A stretch of DNA of 64,000 nt from Arthrobacter ramosus (GCF_039535095.1 NZ_BAAAWN010000001.1:2728001-2792000); one strand, 5' to 3'; shown: positions 34,121 to 43,417, counted from the stretch's first letter. Numbers and translations are program-made. Notes: generated by a model not told the origin, from the sequence alone.

Positions 34121-35082
34121 CAGTCTCCCAAGTTTGCTTCGGCTCCCATGAGCCCGTCCTGGACGTCAAGAACCTCAGCGTCAAGTACATCGGCGACACC
34201 CGCTCCACCACCGCCGTCGACCGTGTTTCCTTCAGCATCGGCACCGGTGAAGTGTTCGGGCTGGCGGGCGAGTCCGGCTGTGGGAAGTCCACCATCGCCA
34301 ACTCGATCATGCGCCTCCTCAAGGATCCTGCGAAGATCGCCGGCGGCAGCATCTCCTTCGGCGGCAAGGATGTCCTGGCCATGAGCCCGGAGGAACTGCG
34401 GGGCTTCCGCTGGCAGGACGTCGCTATGGTCTTCCAATCGGCCATGAACTCGCTCAACCCTGTGCTCACCATCGGCGAGCAGATCGTGGACATCTTCACC
34501 ACACACGCCGGCTACTCCCGCAAGGAATCCCTCCGACGCGCGGGCCAGCTGCTGGAACTTGTCAGGATCGACCCCGCTCGACTCAAGTCCTACCCGCACC
34601 AGCTTTCGGGCGGCATGCGCCAGCGTGCGGTGATCGCGATGGCCGTAGCGCTCAAGCCGTCGCTGCTGATCCTCGACGAACCCACCACGGCCCTGGACGT
34701 GGTGGTCCAGCAGGAAATCATGGCCCAAATCAAGGAACTCCAACGCGAACTGGGATTCTCCGTCCTCTTCATCACCCACGACATGTCCCTCATGGTGGAG
34801 CTCTCGCACCGCATGGCCGTGATGTACGGAGGCCGGATCGTGGAGACCGCGAAAGCCCAGGACGTCTACGCCAACCCCCGCCACCCCTACACTCAGGCCC
34901 TCATGGGTGCGTTCCCGCCGCTCACCGGTCCGCGGGTTCCGCTGACCGGACTGCCCGACGGCGTGAAGTTCCGAAACATCCCGGACCTCAGCCAAGCAGC
35001 ACCCGGCCATTTCGTGGCACCGGTCAGTACCGACGCTTCAGCGGCTGATGACACCGCCATCATGGAAGGAGCCGCACGATGA
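34117..35082 (+). CDS. Oligopeptide-type ABC transporter ATPase (DppD-like)
   Basis: A 321-residue nucleotide-binding protein with Walker A GESGCGKST at 51-59, signature LSGGMRQ, Walker B LLILDEPTTALD and the switch His in FITHDMSLM. It lacks the usual Cys-rich iron-sulphur tail seen in many DppD proteins; the C-terminal oligopeptide-transporter extension (PHPYTQALMGAFPPL) is present. Starts with GTG overlapping the permease stop and ends with an ATGA overlap. Confidence 0.92.
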   Translation: MTVSQVCFGSHEPVLDVKNLSVKYIGDTRSTTAVDRVSFSIGTGEVFGLAGESGCGKSTIANSIMRLLKDPAKIAGGSISFGGKDVLAMSPEELRGFRWQDVAMVFQSAMNSLNPVLTIGEQIVDIFTTHAGYSRKESLRRAGQLLELVRIDPARLKSYPHQLSGGMRQRAVIAMAVALKPSLLILDEPTTALDVVVQQEIMAQIKELQRELGFSVLFITHDMSLMVELSHRMAVMYGGRIVETAKAQDVYANPRHPYTQALMGAFPPLTGPRVPLTGLPDGVKFRNIPDLSQAAPGHFVAPVSTDASAADDTAIMEGAAR

Positions 35083-36149
35083 GCCACGCTGTGCTGTCAT
35101 CCCGGCGCCCCTCCGCCGACACAGAAGGTACGGCCCTCGAGGTCCGCGGACTAGGAAAGTCTTTCCCTATAGGTGGTTTGTTCTCCCGGGAGTCCGTCCG
35201 GGCCCTGCACGGGGTAGACCTGACCATTGGCCGCGGAGAAATCGTGGCCCTCGTGGGAGAGTCCGGGTCGGGTAAGAGCACCCTGGCCCGGTGCGTTGCC
35301 CGGCTGGAACGACCGAGCTCCGGCGCGATCCTGATCGACGGCGTCGACGTCCTCAAGCGCGACCGCTTCCAGGCATCACGCGCCTTCCGCTCCCAACTGC
35401 AGATGGTCTTCCAGGATCCCTTCGGCTCGCTGAATCCTGCCCACAGAGTGGAGCATTTCCTCCGGAGGTCGCTAGCGATCCACCGGAAGGGCGGCAGCTC
35501 CGAGACCGAGACACAGCAGCGACTCGAGGAGCTTATGACCACCGTAGGCCTGCAGGCCGACATGCTGAACTCCTACCCGCACGAGCTCTCCGGCGGGCAG
35601 CGCCAGCGAGTCGCGATCGCCCGGGCCCTCGCCGTGGAACCACAAGTCATCCTCGCTGACGAACCCACCTCCATGCTGGATGTTTCGGTCCGGATCGGCG
35701 TGCTGAACCTGATGCGCAAACTCCGCGATGAGCAGGGAATCTCCATGCTCTACATCACACACGACCTCGCTTCGGCCCGATACCTCGCGGACCGGACGGC
35801 CGTCATGTTCGCCGGTGAGCTCGTTGAAGAGGGCGAGTCCTTGGACCTCCTGGCCAACCCGGCCCACCCGTACACGCAACTGCTGGTCTCAGCCGTCCCG
35901 GATCCGGCCAGGGCGGGCTCCTACGATCCCGTCCGCCGGGCCGAGCTTCGGCAGGCTGTGATGGCTTCGACCACCTGCGCTTTCGACGGCGACCCAAACC
36001 AGGCCTGCTCGGCCGAGGAACCCGTTCGCCACGGCGTGGGCGACCCTGAAAACCTCCACTGGGTGCGCTGCCACCTCTACCGCCCGCAGGCTGGAGCCGG
36101 CGGCCACGCCCTGGCAACTGAACCTACCGACAACAAGGCCTCCGCATGA
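35079..36149 (+). CDS. Oligopeptide-type ABC transporter ATPase (DppF-like)
   Basis: A 356-residue ATPase with Walker A GESGSGKST at 60-68, signature LSGGQRQ, Walker B LADEPTSMLD and a C-terminal extension with a CAFDGDPNQACSAEEPVRHG Cys pair and a following Cys in HWVRCHLY, resembling the oligopeptide ABC C-terminal domain. Overlaps both neighbours by 4 bp. Its coupling to the GH32 gene that follows is the clearest evidence that this transporter imports a sugar. Confidence 0.92.
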   Translation: MSHAVLSSRRPSADTEGTALEVRGLGKSFPIGGLFSRESVRALHGVDLTIGRGEIVALVGESGSGKSTLARCVARLERPSSGAILIDGVDVLKRDRFQASRAFRSQLQMVFQDPFGSLNPAHRVEHFLRRSLAIHRKGGSSETETQQRLEELMTTVGLQADMLNSYPHELSGGQRQRVAIARALAVEPQVILADEPTSMLDVSVRIGVLNLMRKLRDEQGISMLYITHDLASARYLADRTAVMFAGELVEEGESLDLLANPAHPYTQLLVSAVPDPARAGSYDPVRRAELRQAVMASTTCAFDGDPNQACSAEEPVRHGVGDPENLHWVRCHLYRPQAGAGGHALATEPTDNKASA

Positions 36150-37702
36150 CAGAATCGACGCACCCGCTCGCCACCGTCCCCCAGGACGAACTGATTGCCC
36201 GCGCCGATGCAGACCCCCTTCGGCCGCGCTTCCATTTCGTATCCCCGGCCGGTTGGCTGAACGACCCCAACGGCGTGAGCCACTGGAACGGCACCTATCA
36301 CCTCTTCTACCAGTACAACCCCGAAGGCGCTTTCCACCACCGCATCCAGTGGGGCCACGCCACCAGCACCGACCTCGTCCACTGGACGGACCAGCCGGTG
36401 GCACTGGAACCGTCCACAGGTCCGGACGCCGACGGCTGCTGGTCGGGGGTGTTGGTGAACGACGGCGGCACGCCCACCTTGGTGTACTCGGGCCGGCTGG
36501 GCGAGAAGGAGTTGCCCTGCGTTGCCGTGGGCTCCGCAGACCTGCTGAGCTGGAGCAAAATTCCTCAGAACCCGGTCATCGCAGCCCCGCCGGCCGGCGT
36601 GGAGATCACGGCGTATCGCGATCACTGCGTTTGGCGCGAGGGTTCCATCTGGCGGCAGTTGGTGGGATCGGGCATTCGTGGGCGCGGCGGCACTGCGTTC
36701 CTGTACGAGTCCGGCGACCTGCGCTCCTGGGAATACGTCGGGCCGCTGTTCATCGGCGACGCCTCCCAGGGCGATCCTGCCGATACCGACTGGACCGGGA
36801 CCATGTGGGAATGCGTTGACCTGTTCCGGGCAGGCGGGGGCTCGTTAGGTACGGTTCGTACTCCTGCTGACGCGCCCGACGTGCTGGTCTTTTCCGCATG
36901 GGACGACGGCGACACCAGACACCCGCTGTACTGGACCGGTCGCTATTCGGAAAACTCCTTCGAGCCTGCCGGGCTGCATCGGCTCGACTACGGAGGACGG
37001 TTCTTCTACGCGCCGCAGTCCTTCCGGGATCAGTCCGGCCGACGCATCATGTTTGGCTGGCTTCAGGAGGGCCGCAGCAATGCCGCCATGGTGGAGGCCG
37101 GATGGTCGGGCGTCATGAGCTTGCCGCGCGTCACCACCCTGGCCGATGACGGGACCCTCCGTTTCGCACCCGTGCCCGAAATCGAGAAGCTGCGCCGGGA
37201 CCACGTCGGCCTGCCGGAACAGGAATTGGTGCCCGGGGCACCTGTGCCAACCTGGGTGTCCGGCAACCAACTGGACCTCGAACTGGATGTTCAGCTCGAG
37301 CCTGGTGCTCTGCTGCGGCTGGGCTTGCTTGGATCGGCTGACAATGGTGCCTCCGACAGTTCCAGGGAGGAAACAGTGATCGAGCTATGCCGGACCACCG
37401 AAGGCGGCAGCCAAGGCACACTCCGCCTCGACCGTACTCAGAGCAGCCTCGATCCAACCGTTGATGTCGACGACAAGTCCGGACCGCTCCCGATGCCCGA
37501 CGGCCGGGTGCACCTACGCGTTCTGGTGGACCGGTCCGCCGTCGAGATTTTCGCCAACGGCAAGCCGCTCACCGCCCGCGTTTACCCGACCCTGGCCGGT
37601 GAGCACGTGAGCATCGCCGCCGAGGGCACCGTGAGGCTGCTCTCCTTCGATGCTTGGACCATGGCCGAGATCTTTGGAGGAGCTCGGAACCTTTTCCCCT
37701 AA
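36146..37702 (+). CDS. Cytosolic GH32 beta-fructosidase
   Basis: A 518-residue GH32 enzyme without signal peptide, so cytosolic. Catalytic residues: Asp40 in WLNDPNGV, Asp159 in YRDH (the family's usual RDP is RDH here) and Glu222 in WECVDLF. The C-terminal beta sandwich with VLVDRSAVEIFANGKPLTAR is intact. It would hydrolyse sucrose, kestose or short levan oligosaccharides after uptake. ATGA overlap with the ATPase gene shows translational coupling with the ABC importer; it is the last gene of the operon, with no obvious terminator before the GH32 pseudogene. Confidence 0.92.
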   Translation: MTESTHPLATVPQDELIARADADPLRPRFHFVSPAGWLNDPNGVSHWNGTYHLFYQYNPEGAFHHRIQWGHATSTDLVHWTDQPVALEPSTGPDADGCWSGVLVNDGGTPTLVYSGRLGEKELPCVAVGSADLLSWSKIPQNPVIAAPPAGVEITAYRDHCVWREGSIWRQLVGSGIRGRGGTAFLYESGDLRSWEYVGPLFIGDASQGDPADTDWTGTMWECVDLFRAGGGSLGTVRTPADAPDVLVFSAWDDGDTRHPLYWTGRYSENSFEPAGLHRLDYGGRFFYAPQSFRDQSGRRIMFGWLQEGRSNAAMVEAGWSGVMSLPRVTTLADDGTLRFAPVPEIEKLRRDHVGLPEQELVPGAPVPTWVSGNQLDLELDVQLEPGALLRLGLLGSADNGASDSSREETVIELCRTTEGGSQGTLRLDRTQSSLDPTVDVDDKSGPLPMPDGRVHLRVLVDRSAVEIFANGKPLTARVYPTLAGEHVSIAAEGTVRLLSFDAWTMAEIFGGARNLFP

Positions 37703-37931
37703 CTCAGTCCGCCCTCTCCGGCCTTTGGAGTCATCTCGCAATCGCTCTGTTACCTAAGACATCCAGCTCATGGCCGGGGGATCCCGCCGCGAAGCGGACG
37801 TACGACCGATACAAGAGCAACTGCTAACCCCAGCATCCGTCCAGCCGCCGAACAGCGCCCCGCGCCGTTCGCCGGCTGGATGGCCGCCCCACCCTTCCTC
37901 AGGAAGACGAAATGAAACGAGACTTTGATTC

Positions 37932-39182
37932 ATGACCGCGGTAGCCGCGCACACACGTGAAGCGTCCCGGCCGACAGTGCATTACGCCACCAAAAACACC
38001 TGGCTCATTGACCCCAACGGCCTCATCTACTACGCGGGTAGTTACCACCTCTACTACCAGAACAACCCGTTCGGGAATGTCCCGGGAAACATGTCCTGGG
38101 GGCACGCCACCTCCACGAACCTCTTCACGTGGACAGAACAACCCGTCGCCATTGCCTGCGACGAAAACGAGGACATCTACTCCGGCAGCGTCGTCTACGA
38201 CCAGCACAACACCAGCGGACTGGGTGACGAAACTGCTGCACCCCTGGTCGCGATCTACACAAGTGCCTACAAAGAGAAATCACAGCACGCCGGCCGTCGT
38301 GATGTACCGCTCTGATGACCTCAAGAGCCGGGAATACCTCAGCAGTTTCGGGCCCGCCAACGCCACCGGCGGAGTCTGGGAATGCCCCGACCTGTTCCCG
38401 CTTCCACTTGACGGGAACGAGGACCTGATCCGATGGGTCCTGACCGTTAACCTCAATCCCGGCGGCCCAAACGGAGGATCTGCGGGACAGTACTTCGTTG
38501 GCGAATTCGACGGCGTGACGTTCAGGTCCGAAACCACGGTCACTGAAGGCGACCAGGATCCGGCGCGCTTGACCGAATATCACTGGCTCGACTGGGGCCG
38601 GGACTACTACGCTGCCGTTTCCTTCAGCAACCTTCCCGTGGCGAAGCCCCATGTCGCTTGTACGCGAGGTCTCGCTGGTCACTTCTGAAGGGGCACCGCA
38701 CCTCAGCCAGCAGGCAGTGATTGACCCCGCAGCGCTTACCCGCACAGTTGCCCACACAGAGCTCGACGTCGATGGCATCCGTTCCGTGGCAGGCGGGGGG
38801 AGCCGTGCAACTCATCGAGGTAACGTTTGTGCCCGGTTCCGCAGATGAAGTTGGCCTCGTGATCCGCGGCAACGGCAACGAAGGTACAAGGATCGGCATC
38901 CGTCGGGGTGACGGCAGACTGCTCGGGGATCGAACGGTCTCGGGCAACACGGCGTTCCACAGCGCCTTTGCATCGATCGACACCGCGCCCCTGCGTGCCG
39001 TGGATGGGGCGTATAACCTTCGTATTTTCGTTGATCACTGCTCTGTGGAGATCTTCGCCCAAGACGGAGTAGTTACCCTCACCGAACTGATCTTCCCGGA
39101 CCCCTCCAGCACCGGTGTGTCGCTGTACACCACCGGAGGAACCGCAAAGGTCGCTTCCCTCAGGCTCACCACCCTCGCCTGA
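37932..39182 (+). pseudogene. Broken GH32 gene
   Basis: Three overlapping frames carry one GH32 protein: WLIDPNGLIYYAGSYHLYYQ and NNPFGNVPGNMSWGHATSTN in the first (37932-38315), GGVWECPDLFPLPLDGN and HWLDWGRDYYAAVSFSNLP in the second (to about 38690), and LRIFVDHCSVEIFAQDGVVT with LTELIFPDPSS in the last (to 39182). Frameshifts lie near 38285, 38650 and 38800, and the segment carrying the RDP motif is deleted. It more closely resembles the secreted enzyme (MSWGHATSTNLFTWTEQP) than the cytosolic one. No signal peptide is visible. Not functional as read. Confidence 0.8.
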
Positions 39183-39477
39183 CCATGGCTACCCAACCGC
39201 CGGATGATTTCAGACCCACCCAATCAACGCGACGGGCGGACGACGGCGGCCCAGCTTGCCTGCCAGGGACTCGCATGAAATAGAGAGTCCCTGGCGCGCG
39301 ATGGGTTTGAACGCCTTGCCGCTGCCCGGCAGTCGCTACCGCCGCCGTGGCGCACCGGGTTGTGGCACTCAGAGATCATCGACGAGACCACCGCAGGGAT
39401 CGGCAGCCCCCCTGATGCTGCGGATTGTCGGCCGCTCCAAGCGGACAACCATAGGCACTTCCATAAAGCAGACGTAA

Positions 39478-39496
39478 GTGTGGACACTGTCCACAC
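39478..39496. repeat. 19-bp palindrome, copy 1
   Basis: GTGTGGACACTGTCCACAC, 9-bp perfect arms around a single C, followed by CCCCCTTT. A second palindrome with the same pattern and the same CCCCCTTT flank lies 479 bp away. Confidence 0.75.
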
Positions 39497-39823
39497 CCCC
39501 TTTGGCAGGACAAAAAGGGTCTGGCACAGCACCCCCTACGACCGGGAAGTAGCTCTCCAAGAAACGTCCGCGCCAAAGCAGGTTTCATCATGTCGTCCCC
39601 CGGACCCTGAACCATGAACTGGTGTTGGCCATCCACGACCAGACCGAACCGGAACGAGGAACCGCGCAACCCCACCCCAGAGCAGGCCGAGGGCCCACCA
39701 GCCAGGACCCTAAACGCCACCCACATACCTTCATAGGCCACCGCGGCGGCCAGGCCACGGCCGCGAACCAGCGTCAGAGGCACCTGACCACAAGCTTTGT
39801 ACACACGTTAAAGCAAAAACCCC

Positions 39824-39870
39824 TCTGGCGGGGGGTTATGCCATGCCCGACGTGGGACTCGAACCGGCTT
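39824..39870 (-). other. tRNA 3'-end-like sequence with terminator
   Basis: On the minus strand GGTTCGAGTCCCACGTCGGG resembles the T-loop and 3' acceptor end of a tRNA, followed by CCCC-CGCCAGA-GGGG-TTTTT, a small intrinsic terminator. No matching 5' acceptor strand or anticodon arm is found upstream, so it is not a whole tRNA gene. It could be an attachment-site copy left by an integrative element. Confidence 0.35.
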
Positions 39871-39911
39871 CCAAGCCCCGGAAACACTGGGAACTCCAGA
39901 AAACATGGCCA

Positions 39912-39949
39912 GTACGACCCAGTCCGGCCCCGGTACGGCCCAGTCCGAC
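39912..39949. repeat. Tandem 17-bp direct repeat
   Basis: GTACGACCCAGTCCGGC (39912-39928) and GTACGGCCCAGTCCGAC (39933-39949) match at 15 of 17 positions with a 21-bp period, the spacing of two helical turns, directly beside palindrome copy 2. Confidence 0.6.
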
Positions 39950-39956
39950 AGCAAGA

Positions 39957-39975
39957 GTGTGCACATTGTGCACAC
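39957..39975. repeat. 19-bp palindrome, copy 2
   Basis: GTGTGCACATTGTGCACAC, 9-bp perfect arms around a single T, followed by CCCCCTTT as in copy 1. Consensus of the two: GTGTGSACAYTGTSCACAC. Confidence 0.75.
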
Positions 39976-40386
39976 CCCCTTTTTGCCGCCGCGGACGACG
40001 CTCGAACCCCACTCCATGCGCAGGCCGGTCACCTTCGTTCAATCTCATGGACCATCCGCATAACCGGCCGACTTGACGGTCTGGAAACAACGTCATCAAC
40101 GGATCACCTCCTTCGAGCATTCATCGACACGGCCCCGAAACACCCCATGACCGGCGCCGCGAAAGATTTCCCGACCAAGGAATCAGACGGACTATGAATC
40201 ACGGGAGCCGCAATCTTTGCTCCGCAGCCCCGCCTCCATGGAAGGGATTTGCACCAAGACGCCCGCCGGGAGTGACCAGCACCCTTGATACGGAGGGTGC
40301 GGCAAGATGACATCGTCTGTATACTTGTAGCTGCGGACCCGCCCTGTGAACACAGGTCAACGGGTCTAGCTTCTTTAACGCTGATA

Positions 40387-41076
40387 TCAGACCGCCCGCG
40401 GACCACCAAGAACGTCGCGTCCCATCAGCCGCGGATACCAAGGCCAAGAGAACTCCTTGCCTTCATGCTGCAAGAGATGCTGGTAACCGGCATGGGCCGT
40501 GATGTCGGCAAGTTGCACCCACTGGCTGCGATGGGAATGCTGGAAGACCGGGTCTTCGATCAAGGACCGAGTGGCCAAGGACAGACTCCGGTGCGCCGAG
40601 ACATAGGAATCATCGCTGCCGTCCCCGTCCATGACCAAAATGCCCAGCTCCCCCGCCGCGGACAACCGTGCATCTATCAGCCGGACGAGCTCACCATAGA
40701 CGCGGGCACGCTCCTTAGCGAAATGGCCCCGACGAAGAGTTGTCTGAGAATAGACAGTGCCAATACCGGCCCACGAGCAGCCCTCCAGGAACTGAACGAA
40801 ATCGTCGATGACGAGAGAGCGGTTGACCTTCCTGCGGTTCCAGTCCGGATCCAAGGACGGATTACCCCGGCCATTTGCGAACTTCGTGGCATGCAGCTCA
40901 TACAACGGCGGGATACGGTGCTCCGCAATCAACGACTTGCGCCAGTCAAGCACCTGACGCAAACCCGGCTTCCAATCCCCCACCCGGAACTCGATCCAGC
41001 TGAACGTAGCAAAGCCTGTCACTTCAGCCCCCGAGTCGTCCACGTAAAAAGGCGAAGGGGTGTCGAAGTCATGCAA
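40387..41076 (-). CDS. DUF3800-domain protein
   Basis: A protein of about 229 residues of the DUF3800 family, often found on mobile and phage-related DNA. Seen: the N-terminal FYVDDSG motif, a conserved YELHATKFANGRG segment, VMDGDGSDDSY in the middle and QWVQLADITAHAGYQ near the C-terminus, the family's QxADxxA element. The D-x-SG and later acidic residues suggest an RNase H-like metal site, though no activity is established. The start is uncertain; TTG 41076 is a guess because the conserved domain begins right after it, and the open frame extends to 41250. The gap 41077-41398 holds nothing else that I can recognise. Confidence 0.75.
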   Translation of the reverse strand: MHDFDTPSPFYVDDSGAEVTGFATFSWIEFRVGDWKPGLRQVLDWRKSLIAEHRIPPLYELHATKFANGRGNPSLDPDWNRRKVNRSLVIDDFVQFLEGCSWAGIGTVYSQTTLRRGHFAKERARVYGELVRLIDARLSAAGELGILVMDGDGSDDSYVSAHRSLSLATRSLIEDPVFQHSHRSQWVQLADITAHAGYQHLLQHEGKEFSWPWYPRLMGRDVLGGPRAV

Positions 41077-41398
41077 CGAGCTTACCGACCGCCGCCCACG
41101 GAAAAACCCGCGGCGCCCCGGCCGCACCTTCGGCTTCAAGAAACACGATCGGGCAGCACCTCCATCCGCCGAGTCGACTGACGAGCGCAAACAGTTGCCG
41201 CCATGGAGCGCCGCTGCCGTTACCGCACTTCCCCTCCTCGCACCAGCCATGGTTACAACGGCCGGATCCGGAACCAGAGGTCATCAGCGGCAGGCCTGAA
41301 CGAATGCCGTAACGCTGCCAGCAAGGCCCCGGGAGGGCGCATGAGCCAAGCCACGTCAACGGCCCCTTCCGTTGGATCGGGCCTGTCCGGGGTGTCTC

Positions 41399-43024
41399 CT
41401 ATGTGGCGTAAGCGGGTGGGACCTCATATCCCGCCGCCCGTGGGAGGAGCCTTGGGGCGGGGTGCGGCCCGTCCGATAGCCAGTCGTTGCTGATCTCGGC
41501 GGCCTTGGCGGCGTGCAGAACGAGCCGGGCAGCGAGGGCAGAACCGGTGATTCTTGCGTAAGCGAGGGCGGTTTCCCCGACAGTCTCGGTGTGCTCTAGA
41601 AGCGGCAACAGATGTGCGGACGTGACGTTGCTGAGCTCGCCAACGCGTTCGCCGTCCAGCCGCACTTCGACAAATGGACGCTCCGTACCGTTCTTGAGAG
41701 TGCGCGTCACCTTGTGGAGGCTGACCAGTAGGAGGCCGACCCCTTCAGGCGGCACGTGGTTGCAAAGGATGTCGAAATGCTTCTCTTCCTTCAGGACTTG
41801 AATCGCAGATCCCCACGGGACAAGAGTGCTGACGCCCGCCGGGGGTTCGTTGAGCGGGGCGATCAGCCCCGGCTCCGGCAGGGCGACTGTGACCCGGGCT
41901 TGGAGCCCGTCGCCGCCGTCGTACGCCCAGATCCGCGCCGTCGTAGCCGCAGCGAGCCCACTGGCAATAATTCTCCTGACAGGTTGCGCGTAGCGGATCG
42001 CGTCTTCGCGACTGAGATAGCCCAGGACCTGGTTCCGCCACCGGACGCTGATGGCATTCACGTCGTAGGGGTTATCCGGTTCGGCCACAAGTTCGACCTG
42101 GACGCCTTCAGCTTCGCTGTCGCTCCGTAGAGCGGTCGGCGCTTTACTGGCGCGGAGCGCGGCTTTGATCGCCGGACTGTACGCATGCTCGCCCACGACT
42201 TCGACGTTCGGCCATTCCGAACGGCCGAGCGACACGCGGTACAGCTGGCTTGAAGAAACGGGCCGGATGACTGGCGAAACTGGTGTCTGCCCTTCAACAG
42301 CGAGGTGGTGTGGCGCGGACTGATGCGCCGGCTCCGCAATAAGGGAACCGGGACCTACGATTCGTTGCCCGCCGATGACTGGCCTCGACACCCAGGTCGC
42401 GTCCTCCGAGGCCTGCCTGTCACGGCGCCGCTTCCGCAACAGGAACATCAGCCCAACGATCCCCGCGGCCAGCAGGAACCCTGCGGGCGAGGATACCGTC
42501 ACAATCAGCACCAGCATCCCGAACAAAGTCCACTGCGCATACGTCCCGGCATTCTCCAGCCCCGGAACGCCGCGGCCGCCGGCGGTCAGTTTGGCCGGTC
42601 TCTGACCGACACGTTCCAGGACCCGTGCGGCCTGTCCCAAGGTCAGGTGCATCAGGCTCGGGCGCTTTCCCGTTGCCCGTGCAACGGCCGCGCGAACGAA
42701 ATTACGCTGAAACTTCGACGCCGGGGCTGTCCCATCGGCTGCTAGGAGTTCCCTCCAGGCCTCATCGCTAATGATCTGACGCACGACTTGGCGACGAGTC
42801 GGTTGAGACGCCGGAGCGGCGGACCTCCGTGTCGACCTGTGGTTTGAGTTGGTAGTCACATACGAGACTCCCGTTCCAGGGATTCTGACCGCGCTCGTCG
42901 TACGGCCTGTGGTCGACTTCGTCACCCGGAACGGACCTGCTCCAACGCTCGCGCTCACCCCGCGCTTGGACGCCGTGATCCTCACAGGCCCGAAGCTCTT
43001 CGACTTGCGGTAACGGAACGCCAC
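41399..43024 (-). CDS. DUF4236 - membrane segment - HIRAN domain protein
   Basis: A 541-residue multi-domain protein. Residues 1-58 are a DUF4236 domain (FRYRKSKSFGPVRITASKRG, GVSASVGAGPFRVTKSTTGR). Residues about 165-197 form a hydrophobic hairpin followed by RKRRR, so it is membrane-anchored. Residues about 273-356 form a HIRAN domain (NVEVVGEHAYSPAIKAALRA; ELVAEPDNPYDVNAISVRWR; VLGYLSREDAIRY), a domain known to bind DNA ends in other proteins. The C-terminal part is unassigned. GTG 43024 is chosen because DUF4236 begins there and a G-rich run precedes it. Such fusions are seen in actinobacterial accessory regions; function unknown. Confidence 0.8.
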   Translation of the reverse strand: MAFRYRKSKSFGPVRITASKRGVSASVGAGPFRVTKSTTGRTTSAVRIPGTGVSYVTTNSNHRSTRRSAAPASQPTRRQVVRQIISDEAWRELLAADGTAPASKFQRNFVRAAVARATGKRPSLMHLTLGQAARVLERVGQRPAKLTAGGRGVPGLENAGTYAQWTLFGMLVLIVTVSSPAGFLLAAGIVGLMFLLRKRRRDRQASEDATWVSRPVIGGQRIVGPGSLIAEPAHQSAPHHLAVEGQTPVSPVIRPVSSSQLYRVSLGRSEWPNVEVVGEHAYSPAIKAALRASKAPTALRSDSEAEGVQVELVAEPDNPYDVNAISVRWRNQVLGYLSREDAIRYAQPVRRIIASGLAAATTARIWAYDGGDGLQARVTVALPEPGLIAPLNEPPAGVSTLVPWGSAIQVLKEEKHFDILCNHVPPEGVGLLLVSLHKVTRTLKNGTERPFVEVRLDGERVGELSNVTSAHLLPLLEHTETVGETALAYARITGSALAARLVLHAAKAAEISNDWLSDGPHPAPRLLPRAAGYEVPPAYAT

Positions 43025-43229
43025 TGCGCACCCCCCAAAATAGGAAATCACGAGGAAGCAGTTGTCCTCGTACGGGAAATTCTAAACTCCAGGGAGTCAT
43101 GAATGCGGGTCATTCGAACTGAATGAGACCCACGGGAGTTGGGCGACTTCGTTTTCGACGCCGGACTGCCCAGCTCGACCCGAGGTCGGGAACGCTACCT
43201 CGGGTCGACGCGCACGGTGGCCGGGAGTC

Positions 43230-43407
43230 CTCGTTGAGATGATCGGCGGTAGATACGGGCTTCCTGGGATGCAGCCGGCGCAGATCCGCCCAGCCCTTTG
43301 CGTCATCGGTGAGCTGTGCCAGCCGGAAACGGTCCCGTTGTACGCGCGGACGTACACGTCATCGTCGATGACAGCTGCTGCGGGGTCCACGCGGTCATGC
43401 TGCTTCG
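43230..43407 (-). pseudogene. DUF2255 gene remnant
   Basis: The minus strand shows MTAWTPQQ, then in another frame DDDVYVRAYNGTVSGWHSSP and TQRAGRICAGCIP. The order W-----DDVYVRAYNG--S-W-------AGRI is that of small DUF2255 proteins, but a short deletion/frameshift follows the start and the C-terminal third is lost. It directly follows the aldo/keto reductase gene. The rest of 43025-43229 contains nothing recognisable. Confidence 0.5.
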
Positions 43408-43417
43408 TCCTCCTTTG

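Larger units (their letters stand above)
39183..40386. other. Repeat-bearing gene-free region
   Basis: About 1.2 kb without a supported gene. It contains two long palindromes, a tandem 17-bp repeat and a sequence resembling the 3' end of a tRNA gene with its terminator, each listed separately. The composition of short apparent ORFs here is not protein-like. This may be the border or the origin/attachment region of a former mobile element. Confidence 0.5.

Noticed and set aside
39826-39930. A complete tRNA gene
   Set aside because: Only a T-loop-like 3' segment is present; no pairing 5' acceptor strand, D arm or anticodon arm could be built upstream.
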